From Spirochaetaceae bacterium UBA4077 (GTDB taxonomy: Bacteria > Spirochaetota > Spirochaetia > Treponematales > Rectinemataceae): 41,423 nucleotides of DNA. The stretch covers positions 25,729 through 67,151 of the forward strand of contig DFYR01000053.1 in NCBI GenBank assembly GCA_002383375.1, written 5' to 3'. Under the pieces are notes generated by a model. That model was given only the letters and a program-made list of their open reading frames with translations, had not been told where the DNA came from and made no database searches. A program made the translations under genes and the position numbers. Shown piece by piece: positions 32,757-39,969 of this stretch; the stretch's first letter is position 1, and every line of letters begins with the position of its first letter.

Positions 32757-32861
32757 AGACCAGACTCCGGCTCCCGGACTGCAGAGCTTCGACACGGCCG
32801 CAGATCTATATCAGCCGGCGTCACGCATGACCAAAATCAAGAATAAATTAGGAGATGCTAT

Positions 32862-33203
32862 ATGGCAGAGAAGCTTACAAAGGCCGAATTGATCGACGCG
32901 CTGTATGGAAAGCTCTCCCCTTCGAGCAAGACAACCAGGAAGGAGATACACGAGCTGATCGACGGTCTTTTTTCCGAAATAAAGACCGCGATTTTAAGCG
33001 GTAAAACCGTTGAGCTCCGTGGATTCGGCACCTTCGAGGTCAAACTGAGAAAGGGAAGAACCAGAGCGAGAAATCCCAAGACCGGCGAGATAGTATCGGT
33101 TCAGGATCATGGCGTAGCCGGATTCCGTCCGGGCCGGGAGCTTAAAAAATCAGCGTGGGACATGGACCCCTCCCTCATTACAAAGACCTTTAAGAAAAAC
33201 TAG
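32862..33203 (+). CDS. HU/IHF-family DNA-binding protein
   Basis: A 113-residue histone-like protein with the helical dimerisation part (KLTKAELIDALYGKL) and the DNA-clamping arm region GFGTFEVKLRKGRTRARNPKTGE, including the Arg-Asn-Pro arm tip. The C-terminus is about 20 residues longer than standard HU (ELKKSAWDMDPSLITKTFKKN). A TTAGGAG site precedes the ATG. By position it matches the HU gene upstream of rho that I recall in treponemes. Confidence 0.92.
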   Translation: MAEKLTKAELIDALYGKLSPSSKTTRKEIHELIDGLFSEIKTAILSGKTVELRGFGTFEVKLRKGRTRARNPKTGEIVSVQDHGVAGFRPGRELKKSAWDMDPSLITKTFKKN

Positions 33204-33218
33204 CTCAATCCTCTGATG

Positions 33219-33253
33219 CGGGAGCCGGTAGCCTCGACGAGGCTGGGCTCCCG
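33219..33253 (+). terminator. hairpin behind the HU gene
   Basis: CGGGAGCC (33219-33226) pairs with GGCTCCCG (33246-33253), with an inner AGCCTC/GAGGCT stem. No T-tract follows, so it may be a mRNA-stabilising or Rho-dependent end rather than a classic terminator. Confidence 0.5.
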
Positions 33254-33314
33254 TATTCATTGCCTTAAACCTCGATAATTGACTTTATGTACACCTTGTG
33301 AAAGTATCAGGGCC

Positions 33315-33725
33315 GTGCCTCGACGTACAAAGATAAAACCCCTTATCCATTCCACAGAGCTGAGCCCTCAGATCTCCATGTCCGGAGAACTCGACATGCA
33401 GGGAAGCCTGCTCATAAAGGGAAAATTTTCAGGTGTGATACGCTGTGCCTCCCATGTATCCATCGACAAGAGTGCCTGGGTTGAATCCTGTACACTTGCC
33501 GCCACAACCGCGTCGGTAGCCGGCAGGTTTTCGGGTTCTATCGAGGTTAACGGCTTAGCGGAGTTCCTGGACCGTTCCAGGGTCAGTGCATCGGTCAAAT
33601 GTCAGTCCCTGAGGATCTCACCCTCCTGCAGCTTCGATGGGCATGTAGCGATGCCTGACATCGATCTGCAGGACTTGCGGCTGAACAAGCCCATCCAGAC
33701 AGCCGGTCGGTCAAGCGGCGATTGA
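33315..33725 (+). CDS. bactofilin (polymer-forming cytoskeletal protein)
   Basis: About 136 residues from a GTG at 33315 (VPRRTKIKPLIHS). The core shows repeated short beta turns, ELDMQGSLLIKGKFSGVIRC, HVSIDKSAWVESCTL, ASVAGRFSGSIEV, RVSASVKCQSLRIS, SCSFDGHV, the right-handed beta-helix of bactofilins, which form filaments that guide cell shape and cell-wall enzymes. An open frame extends to a TTG at 33279, but that TTGACT looks like a -35 box. The true start is uncertain, with only AGGG before the GTG. The rho promoter overlaps its stop codon. Confidence 0.78.
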   Translation: MPRRTKIKPLIHSTELSPQISMSGELDMQGSLLIKGKFSGVIRCASHVSIDKSAWVESCTLAATTASVAGRFSGSIEVNGLAEFLDRSRVSASVKCQSLRISPSCSFDGHVAMPDIDLQDLRLNKPIQTAGRSSGD

Positions 33726-33750
33726 CAGATCGGCCCAGCGGTACTATAGT
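33722..33750 (+). promoter_or_regulatory. strong rho promoter overlapping the bactofilin stop
   Basis: TTGACA (33722-33727) and TATAGT (33745-33750) are exactly 17 bases apart. The TGA stop of the bactofilin gene lies inside the -35 box. It predicts a rho leader of about 170 bases. Confidence 0.75.
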
Positions 33751-33756
33751 TATCTT

Positions 33757-33928
33757 ACGGCCCGATGGCCGGTTATCCGTAACAGTGATATCGCAAGGCG
33801 CCCTTGACGGTGCCCGTCTTTCCGATGTCGGAATTCGCCGTACGAATGAATCAACAGACAATACATGAAACGATAGATATGAGGGCGATTTTTAAACGCC
33901 CGGATTCCGTATAGAGACGGAGAATTGG
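33757..33928 (+). other. long rho leader with a possible 29-codon leader ORF and hairpin
   Basis: The untranslated region between the rho promoter and ATG is about 170 bases. It contains an open frame (ATG at 33825, stop ending 33914; MSEFAVRMNQQ...) and an AT-loop hairpin, GGGCG (33883-33887) with CGCCC (33897-33901), close to the rho ribosome-binding site. rho genes elsewhere are autoregulated through their leaders, so this is a reasonable attenuation region. The ORF has no clear Shine-Dalgarno and may be chance. Confidence 0.45.
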
Positions 33929-35737
33929 ATGGCATTAATCCGAAAAATAAAACGAGAAGAACCCAGCAAGAAGGACCGTATGGAAGAAGCTTCAACAGAA
34001 TCTCCAACCCTGATTTCAGCCCAGGAACCTACCTATCTCGAGAGGCTGGAAGATAGCGAAGCAACACCTCAATCTACTCAACGATCCCAGATGAAGTCTC
34101 AGGAAAAACAAAAAACCGCTAATTCTCCCCGTGACAGTTCCGCAGGAAATTCCCAGGGAACGAGAGCAGTAAAACGCATCAAGCTCAAGAAGCGATCCAA
34201 CCGGCAGCTGCCCTCCCAGCCGGAAGAGGAGGGCCAGCCTATTCTCACGGACAGCGAGACCTTTACTGGAATAAAGACGATCGAGCCGGAAGCGGAGCAG
34301 GGCGCTATCCCACAGCGTGGGGCTATCGATGTCCTGGCCGCCGCCGCCCTCGAGCGCGAGGTGCGCAACGGCCTTGTGCGGCGCCAAGAGTCTTACGAAA
34401 GGCCGGCGCCTGAAAAGAACCACGAGAACGGCAGGCAGGAGCCCGGCGATTCCCGGGCCAGGCTTCTCATAAACGACCTGTCGAAGATGGGCATAAAGGA
34501 GCTACGGGAGCTGGGCGAAAAGTACGGGATCAACCATGAGGAGCTGATCGCCCTGCGCAAGCAGGAACTCATCTTCTATACCCTCAAGTCTCACACCGAG
34601 AAAGGCGGCATCATCTACGCCTACGGATCGCTGGAGATCCTGCCGGACGGCTACGGCTTCCTGCGCTCTCCCCAGAACTCCTATCTCTCGGGCACCGACG
34701 ACATCTACATCTCCCCCTCCCAGATACGGCTCTTTAACCTCAAGACCGGCGACACTGTCTACGGCCAGATACGGAGCCCCAAAGAGGGCGAACGCTTCTT
34801 CGCCATGCTGCGAATCGAACTGGTCAACTATGACGAGCCGGCGGTGGCGCAGAACCGTATTCCTTTCGAGAATCTCACGCCCCTCTACCCCAACAAGAAA
34901 CTGGACCTTGAGACTACGACCGAGGAACTCTCCACCAGGATCATCAACCTCTTCTGCCCCATCGGCAAGGGACAGCGGGCGCTCATCGTCTCTCCGCCCA
35001 AGACCGGAAAGACCATCCTCCTCCAGAAGATCGCCAACGCCATAACCACGAACCATCCCGAGGTCTACCTCATCGTTCTGCTCATCGACGAGCGGCCCGA
35101 GGAAGTCACGGACATGGAGCGCTCGGTCCAGGCCGAGGTCATATCCTCCACCTTCGACGAGCAGGCCACCAGGCACGTGCAGGTAGCCGAGATGGTGCTG
35201 GAGAAGGCCAAGCGTTTGGTAGAGCATGGCCGGGACGTAGTCATCCTTTTGGACTCAATCACCAGGCTGGCCAGGGCCTACAACCAGACCGTGCCGACCT
35301 CAGGCAAGATCCTCTCGGGCGGCGTGGACTCCAACGCGCTGCACAAGCCCAAGCGATTCTTCGGCGCGGCGCGCAACATCGAGCAGGGGGGCAGCCTCAC
35401 GATAATCGCCACCGCCCTCATCGACACAGGCTCCAGGATGGACGAGGTCATCTTCGAGGAGTTCAAGGGCACGGGCAACATGGAGATCAACCTGGACAGG
35501 CGCCTCTCGGACAAGCGCCTCTTTCCGGCCATCAACATAAAGAAATCCGGAACCAGGAAGGAGGAGATCCTCCTCACCGACGAGGAACTCCAGAAGATAT
35601 GGGTGCTCCGCAGGGTCATCAACCCCATGGACGACTCGGACATCATCGAGCTTCTCATAGACAGGATGGGCAAGACCAAGAACAACGAGGCCTTCCTCAA
35701 GTCCATGAGCGGGCCGGCATACTCCGGTTCCGACTGA
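33929..35737 (+). CDS. rho: transcription termination factor Rho with long N-terminal extension
   Basis: A hexameric RNA-dependent ATPase that ends untranslated transcripts. The 602 residues compare with 419 in E. coli; the first about 175 are an added polar, low-complexity stretch rich in Glu, Gln, Ser, Lys and Arg (for example VKRIKLKKRSNRQ). The Rho N domain starts near 178 (LLINDLSKMGIKELRELGEKYGI), the RNA-binding fold follows (GSLEILPDGYGFLRSP), then the P-loop SPPKTGKT (355-362), LLIDERPEEVTDM (Walker B region), LLDSITRLARAYN, and GGVDSNALHKPKRFFGAARNIEQGGS (Q and R loops). GGAG precedes the ATG. Codon use becomes much more C/G-ending in the conserved part. Confidence 0.97.
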   Translation: MALIRKIKREEPSKKDRMEEASTESPTLISAQEPTYLERLEDSEATPQSTQRSQMKSQEKQKTANSPRDSSAGNSQGTRAVKRIKLKKRSNRQLPSQPEEEGQPILTDSETFTGIKTIEPEAEQGAIPQRGAIDVLAAAALEREVRNGLVRRQESYERPAPEKNHENGRQEPGDSRARLLINDLSKMGIKELRELGEKYGINHEELIALRKQELIFYTLKSHTEKGGIIYAYGSLEILPDGYGFLRSPQNSYLSGTDDIYISPSQIRLFNLKTGDTVYGQIRSPKEGERFFAMLRIELVNYDEPAVAQNRIPFENLTPLYPNKKLDLETTTEELSTRIINLFCPIGKGQRALIVSPPKTGKTILLQKIANAITTNHPEVYLIVLLIDERPEEVTDMERSVQAEVISSTFDEQATRHVQVAEMVLEKAKRLVEHGRDVVILLDSITRLARAYNQTVPTSGKILSGGVDSNALHKPKRFFGAARNIEQGGSLTIIATALIDTGSRMDEVIFEEFKGTGNMEINLDRRLSDKRLFPAINIKKSGTRKEEILLTDEELQKIWVLRRVINPMDDSDIIELLIDRMGKTKNNEAFLKSMSGPAYSGSD

Positions 35738-35747
35738 CAGGATCGCT

Positions 35748-35770
35748 GTCCGCCGCGCCGGACTTTACTT
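35748..35770 (+). terminator. weak hairpin behind rho
   Basis: GTCCG (35748-35752) pairs with CGGAC (35759-35763) around six bases and is followed by TTTACTT. Short stem and interrupted T-tract, so probably a weak terminator. Confidence 0.35.
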
Positions 35771-35801
35771 GTCACCTCAAGGTATTTGTTACCCCGACGG
35801 A

Positions 35802-35830
35802 TAGACGCGGCCGCTGAATTGTTGTATATT
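35802..35830 (+). promoter_or_regulatory. promoter of rpmE
   Basis: TAGACG (35802-35807) and TATATT (35825-35830) are 17 bases apart; the -35 matches four of six consensus positions. Confidence 0.5.
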
Positions 35831-35846
35831 CATCGCGCTTACGAAG

Positions 35847-35867
35847 AAACCGTCATTTGGCCGGTTT
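35847..35867 (+). promoter_or_regulatory. small hairpin in the rpmE leader
   Basis: AAACCG (35847-35852) pairs with CGGTTT (35862-35867) over nine bases in the about 70-base leader of rpmE. L31 autoregulatory leaders are known in several bacterial groups; I cannot tell whether this belongs to one. Confidence 0.35.
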
Positions 35868-35905
35868 TCAGGCATTGTTCTTGATTCGACGCAGTGGAGG
35901 AAGAT

Positions 35906-36121
35906 ATGAAGCAGGGAATTCACCCCAAGTACGAGCACTCGACCATCACCTGCGCCTGCGGCAATGTCATCGAGACCCGTTCGACGGTAAAGAACATCCA
36001 GGTGGAAATTTGTTCCGCCTGTCACCCCTTCTTTACCGGCAAGCAAAAGCTCGTAGACACCGCGGGACGCATCGAGCGTTTCAACCGCAAGTACGGCATC
36101 AAGCCCCAGGAGACCAAGTAA
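35906..36121 (+). CDS. rpmE: 50S ribosomal protein L31 (zinc-binding type)
   Basis: A 71-residue protein starting MKQGIHPKYEHSTITCACG, with Cys16, Cys18, Cys36 and Cys39 (CSACHPFFTGKQK) for zinc and the C-terminal GRIERFNRKYGI that bridges the ribosomal subunits. GGAGGAAG precedes the ATG at 35906. The four-Cys form is the zinc-replete version. rho lies immediately upstream, as in treponemes. Confidence 0.97.
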   Translation: MKQGIHPKYEHSTITCACGNVIETRSTVKNIQVEICSACHPFFTGKQKLVDTAGRIERFNRKYGIKPQETK

Positions 36122-36140
36122 TACAGTTTCCGTCGATGCG

Positions 36141-36172
36141 GAAAAAACGCGCCTTTCGGGCGCGTTTTTTTT
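36141..36172. terminator. strong intrinsic terminator of rpmE
   Basis: ACGCGCC (36147-36153) pairs with GGCGCGT (36159-36165), loop TTTCG, followed by eight T and preceded by six A. The A-tract could let it also stop transcripts coming from rdgB on the other strand. Confidence 0.93.
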
Positions 36173-36214
36173 ATGCCCATCCCGATATCGGGCCGCGGGT
36201 TTGTTAGCCCTTTT

Positions 36215-36817
36215 CTAGCGTCCTTTCCCCAGGGCCTCGAGCATGAGCGCCATGGCCCTGCCGGCCCTGCCCCGGTGGGAGACCTCGTTTTTCTCGTCGG
36301 GGCTGAGTTCCGCCACGGTTTTGCCGAGCTGCGGCAGGAAGACAAGAGGATCGTAGCCGAAGCCTCCTTCGCCCGCCGGCGATCGGGTCAGGATGCCGGG
36401 GCAGGTCTCCTGGACCGCGACGTACCTGTCATCGTCGTAGAGAAAGACGAGACAGCAGTAAAAGGCGCAGCGACGCTCATCAATATCCTTCATAACACTC
36501 AAGAGGAGCTCGTTCCGGTCTCTGTCGCCGAGTTTCTTGGAGCCGTCCAGGGATCCATAACGAGAGGAATGGATGCCCGGAGCCCCGTCCAGGGCAAGGA
36601 CCGAAAGCCCTGAGTCGTCTGCGAGAGTGGGAATACCAGCTTTTTCGTAGAGAGCCCTAACTTTTATGAGCGCGTTGGCAAAATAATCTGACCCGTTTTC
36701 ATCGATCTGGATAGGCTCAACGCCAGCCTCGGCGGGGGAAAGTAGCCTGTGGCCGGGCAGCAACGGACGCAGTTCGTCTATCTTGTGATTGTTGAAGCTC
36801 GCAACGAGTATTTCCAT
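36215..36817 (-). CDS. rdgB: dITP/XTP pyrophosphatase (RdgB/HAM1)
   Basis: A 200-residue house-cleaning enzyme that hydrolyses ITP, dITP and XTP to monophosphates. Motifs: ILVASFNNHKIDEL (nucleotide grip), ADDSGLSVLALDGAPGIHSSRYG (catalytic Asp), GGFGYDPLVF and the C-terminal SHRGRAGRA. It starts 31 bases after the HTH-protein stop with no clear ribosome-binding site, so probably shares that transcript. Confidence 0.94.
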   Translation of the reverse strand: MEILVASFNNHKIDELRPLLPGHRLLSPAEAGVEPIQIDENGSDYFANALIKVRALYEKAGIPTLADDSGLSVLALDGAPGIHSSRYGSLDGSKKLGDRDRNELLLSVMKDIDERRCAFYCCLVFLYDDDRYVAVQETCPGILTRSPAGEGGFGYDPLVFLPQLGKTVAELSPDEKNEVSHRGRAGRAMALMLEALGKGR

Positions 36818-36848
36818 GCAGGGAGCATAGCGCCTGGGATGGAGAAGC

Positions 36849-37772
36849 TCAAGCGCAGTGTATCCTTTTTCTGCCTCTTCCTTCTTTGAGATAGTATAAG
36901 CCTGAATCGATGGAGCCCTTGGGAATCCCCAGAAGCAAGGCTATGTCTTTGTGGGCAACCAGAGGTTTCATACTGGCCTTGCGCGCCAACAACTTATGGT
37001 AGCGCTGCCGCTGCTGGATAATCCGCAGTTCCAGTTCCTGCCGTGTCAGGGGAGTACAGTCGCTACGCAGCTCCGACTCTATGTAGAGGATTCTCCCCCA
37101 GGTTTCATTGATCCTTACTCTTAGCCGTTCCATACAGAGCCGCTGCGACTCCAGGGTCGCTCTGGACTTATGGAGGAGGGTTTCAAGCCAGAGTGTGGGT
37201 ACTCCAAGCTCGTGCGCTACTCTTTGCGCTATCGTATCGTCCACCTCCCAGGCACATTTTACGGTTAGAAAGAGCAGCCGCTTGTTCTGTGCGCTCATGG
37301 TCCTTATAAAGACGGAAGGACTGATTTCACCGATAAATCGATTGTTTTCCATCGTCGAGCCTCCTTCGAAACCTGAAGCGGCTGCCTCGACAGTATCGAA
37401 GCTCGCTGCTGCCTCGGCGGAAGAATGGGCTAACAGCGAGTCCATGAGCTCCCGCTTTCGATTGTAACGTTGCACGGATTTAGCTATGAACCGCAGACTC
37501 TTATCAATGTAGGCGTCTTTTTTATCGCCGATTTCTATGCTTTTTTTCAGAATTGCCAAGAGTCGTCCTGAATAGTGTAGCAGGGCCTGGGCTGCCTCGT
37601 CCGCGGAGGAGAATCCGTATTTTCTCGAATGAGAAAACAGCTTTGTCATCATGTCCCGGGAAAGAGGCGAATTCAACAGCAACCTCTGCTGGTTTTCCAC
37701 CCAGCTTTGATCGACAGGGCTCGGCACGGAAACCTTTCTCCACGATGAAACAGCGCCCGTGATCTCTTTCAC
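36849..37772 (-). CDS. uncharacterised protein with C-terminal helix-turn-helix
   Basis: A 307-residue cytoplasmic protein beginning with GTG at 37772 after GGGAGGA. It is largely helical and charged. Residues about 160-215 (FIRTMSAQNKRLLFLTVKCAWEVDDTIAQRVAHELGVPTLWLETLLHKSR) look like a first helix-turn-helix, and the end (VAHKDIALLLGIPKGSIDSGLYYLKEGRGRKR) like a second with a basic tail, recalling sigma region 4 or replication-type DNA binders. I know no function; it may be restricted to spirochaetes. It is upstream of and probably co-transcribed with rdgB. Confidence 0.65.
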   Translation of the reverse strand: MKEITGAVSSWRKVSVPSPVDQSWVENQQRLLLNSPLSRDMMTKLFSHSRKYGFSSADEAAQALLHYSGRLLAILKKSIEIGDKKDAYIDKSLRFIAKSVQRYNRKRELMDSLLAHSSAEAAASFDTVEAAASGFEGGSTMENNRFIGEISPSVFIRTMSAQNKRLLFLTVKCAWEVDDTIAQRVAHELGVPTLWLETLLHKSRATLESQRLCMERLRVRINETWGRILYIESELRSDCTPLTRQELELRIIQQRQRYHKLLARKASMKPLVAHKDIALLLGIPKGSIDSGLYYLKEGRGRKRIHCA

Positions 37773-37963
37773 GGCCCTATCCTCCCGAAAGGATTCGAAG
37801 CATGCCCCGTGCCAAATACCAAAGGCAAGGCCAAGGAAGCCGGAATCAGGCTCTATATATTCCTAAAGTGGAGCGGAAGACAAGATTATGAGAAAGAACT
37901 AGATTTGGGATCGCTTTTGGTTTATTTTAAAACCTGCTGTTATGCTTTATTATACATTCCCTT

Positions 37964-38983
37964 CTACGGCAAAGAAGAAGCTTCGTCCCATGAAGGGGGT
38001 TCGAGAAATTCGTCTTCACTGAAAACCTCGGCAAAGCTGTCCAACAGTGTTGCCTTTACGCTCTCAATGTTCCCCTGAATTGAAAGCCCCGAGGCTAACC
38101 TATGTCCACCTCCGCCGAAACCTGCAGCGATGGCGGACACGTCGATTCGTTCCTTGGAGCGGAAACCTACGGTACATTGATTTTCGGCTTCCTGCTTGAT
38201 GACGAAACAGGCTTCGCAGCCGGCGACACTCATCATGAGCTGGTAGAGGAGGTCCGAATCCCTGGAAGCCATGCCATAGCGCTGCTGGTCCTCCAGTGAA
38301 AGGAAGGATACAAGGAGCCTGCCGTCGAAATGCGGTTCGATGCGAAGGAGTATCTCTCCCAGGAGCTTGCGGGAGAAGAGGGTTTTCCCTCCGTTGATAG
38401 CGTTGTAGGTCTTTTTGGGGGATGCTCCTGCCCTGACCATCCTGGCGGCGATTTCAAAGGTAGAATCGCCCTTTTCGTCCAGATGTCTGAAAAAGCCTGT
38501 ATCGGTGCAAAGCCCGAAGAAGAGAAGTTCAGCCTCCTCCTTGCTGGGCTTGTGCCCCATAGCTTCCATGAGCATAAAGACCATTGCTGTGACAGCCGAC
38601 GCTGAGGGGTCCAGATAATCGAATTCTCCGGGAGCCTCTCCAGATGTGTGATGGTCAATAAACGCCACAGGCACCTTGGGCATGGTTTCTCCCACCGATC
38701 CGATCCGCGACATGGACGAACAATCCAGCACAAGGGCGGCAGCCCGTTCGAAGTCGCGCTCGGGCGGAGCCTCGTCCTTGAATTTATACTCATACTGCAG
38801 GATTTCCGAACGTGTGAAGGGTCCCGAAGAGAGTAGATGGACTCTTTTGCCGATGGATTTCAGGAAGGAAGCCAGGGCTAATTGTGAGCCGATGCAGTCT
38901 CCGTCCGGTTCGCGGTGGCCGAGCACATAGAAGCAATCATGATTCTCGATAAACCAGATGATTCCCCGGGGGACTTTTCGCAT
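37964..38983 (-). CDS. nrnA: DHH/DHHA1 phosphoesterase, NrnA-type nanoRNase
   Basis: Using the ATG at 38983 (GGAAAGGAAG upstream) the protein has 339 residues. The DHH domain shows GHREPDGDCIGSQLAL (metal-binding Asp pair), LVLDCSSMSR, FIDHHTSG (the DHH motif) and GLCTDTGFFRH; the C-terminal DHHA1 domain ends in AGFGGGGHRLASG. NrnA degrades oligonucleotides of a few bases and pAp. A good promoter lies about 75 bases upstream. Confidence 0.9.
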   Translation of the reverse strand: MRKVPRGIIWFIENHDCFYVLGHREPDGDCIGSQLALASFLKSIGKRVHLLSSGPFTRSEILQYEYKFKDEAPPERDFERAAALVLDCSSMSRIGSVGETMPKVPVAFIDHHTSGEAPGEFDYLDPSASAVTAMVFMLMEAMGHKPSKEEAELLFFGLCTDTGFFRHLDEKGDSTFEIAARMVRAGASPKKTYNAINGGKTLFSRKLLGEILLRIEPHFDGRLLVSFLSLEDQQRYGMASRDSDLLYQLMMSVAGCEACFVIKQEAENQCTVGFRSKERIDVSAIAAGFGGGGHRLASGLSIQGNIESVKATLLDSFAEVFSEDEFLEPPSWDEASSLP

Positions 38984-39055
38984 TACAGAGCTTCCTTTCC
39001 GCGACTGGAAGACAGGAAGAAGAACAACCGCATCCATGTCGACGCAACGGTCAAT

Positions 39056-39083
39056 CCTATAGTATCCACAAGAGCCTGGTCAA
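39056..39083 (-). promoter_or_regulatory. promoter of nrnA
   Basis: On the minus strand TTGACC (39078-39083) and TATAGG (39056-39061) are 16 bases apart, predicting a leader of about 65 bases. Confidence 0.55.
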
Positions 39084-39137
39084 GTTTTAAAGTACATCGA
39101 AACTTGTTGAAGGAAAAGCGAGGAATAAGCACGATAA

Positions 39138-39153
39138 CCAGGACTAATCCTGG
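39138..39153. other. perfect inverted repeat between nrnA and nth
   Basis: CCAGGA, four bases, TCCTGG: a perfect six-base stem or operator-like palindrome in the divergent intergenic region. It has no T-tract. Confidence 0.5.
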
Positions 39154-39229
39154 CAGACTTCGTCTCCCTCCTGCGCTCGACAGAGCTGCTTTCAATGTGG
39201 GATACTAAGGCCACAAGGAAGCGACAACG

Positions 39230-39889
39230 GTGAAAAAACCCGAGCAAACCAGCCTGCAACAACGGTTTTTAGAAATCGCCGGCATTCTCCTGCCACTATG
39301 GCCCGATGAAAAGCCGCTCATACATTCGTCCAGCTGTTTTGAATTGCTCTGCGCGGTAATTTTAAGCGCCCAATGTACCGATGATCAGGTAAACGCCGTA
39401 ACCCCTTCCCTTTTTGCAGCTTATCCAGATCCCAAGTCCATGGCCGGCGCCGAGGTGGAAGATGTTGAACATCTCATTCATTCGGTGGGATTTTTTCATA
39501 CGAAAGCCAGGCATCTGGTGCTCAGTGCGCGAAAGATCATGGCAGAATACGGTGGGAAGGTACCCTCGAGGATGGAGTACCTGCTTTGCCTCCCAGGGGT
39601 GGGTCGAAAAACCGCAAACCTGGTCATTTCCAGCTGTTTCGGTGCACCGGGGATTATTGTGGACACCCACGTCTCAAGGCTTATATACAGGCTCGGACTT
39701 CATGAAAACAGGAATCCGGATGCTATCGAAAAAAAAATAAGAGAGAATCTGGAGGAATCCCATTATACAGCCTTCTCCCATGCCTTGAACCGACAGGGCA
39801 AATACATCTGCAAGGCCAGGAATCCCGCCTGCCTCGAGACCCCATCCACCTGTCCACTAGAAAAGCTCTGCCCGCGTCGAGGCTTGTAA
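39230..39889 (+). CDS. nth: endonuclease III with unusual iron-sulfur loop spacing
   Basis: A 219-residue base-excision glycosylase/AP lyase for oxidised pyrimidines. SAQCTDDQVNAVTP, the helix-hairpin-helix LPGVGRKTANLV with catalytic Lys127, and VDTHVSRL with Asp145 are intact. The cluster cysteines are Cys194-x6-Cys201-x6-Cys208-x5-Cys214, whereas E. coli Nth has C-x6-C-x2-C-x5-C; four residues are inserted in the middle (LETPST). The cluster probably still binds but its DNA-contact loop would differ. The start is GTG at 39230 with AAGGA about 10 bases upstream. Confidence 0.93.
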   Translation: MKKPEQTSLQQRFLEIAGILLPLWPDEKPLIHSSSCFELLCAVILSAQCTDDQVNAVTPSLFAAYPDPKSMAGAEVEDVEHLIHSVGFFHTKARHLVLSARKIMAEYGGKVPSRMEYLLCLPGVGRKTANLVISSCFGAPGIIVDTHVSRLIYRLGLHENRNPDAIEKKIRENLEESHYTAFSHALNRQGKYICKARNPACLETPSTCPLEKLCPRRGL

Positions 39890-39969
39890 AAAAACTGTAA
39901 AACCTCAGCTGTAGTTTTAAGCTCCATCCCGCTTGAATCGCAACTCTAGACCCGCCGCGTATATTCGAT

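Noticed and set aside
32769..32781. TCCGG-CTC-CCGGA hairpin after rpsT
   Set aside because: Five-base stem without T-tract; HU follows soon, so a terminator cannot be supported.
33293..33305. Rex-like half site CTTGTGAAAG upstream of the bactofilin gene
   Set aside because: Only one half is present; the inverted partner is missing.
33722..33869. A 48-codon frame from TTG at 33722 (MTDRPSGTIVILRPDG...) between bactofilin and rho
   Set aside because: The TTG is the -35 box of the rho promoter; no ribosome-binding site and no recognisable product.
34502..35227. A 241-codon minus-strand frame opposite rho
   Set aside because: Arises from the strong codon bias of rho; low-complexity Val/Gly/Asp product.
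38983..39195. A 70-codon minus-strand frame ending TAATG at the nrnA start, with hydrophobic runs
   Set aside because: It needs a TTG start without a ribosome-binding site, and a good nrnA promoter (39056-39083) lies inside it.
38915..39208. A 97-codon plus-strand frame across the nrnA start and intergenic region
   Set aside because: Overlaps the conserved N-terminus of nrnA and its promoter, and its product has no recognisable features.
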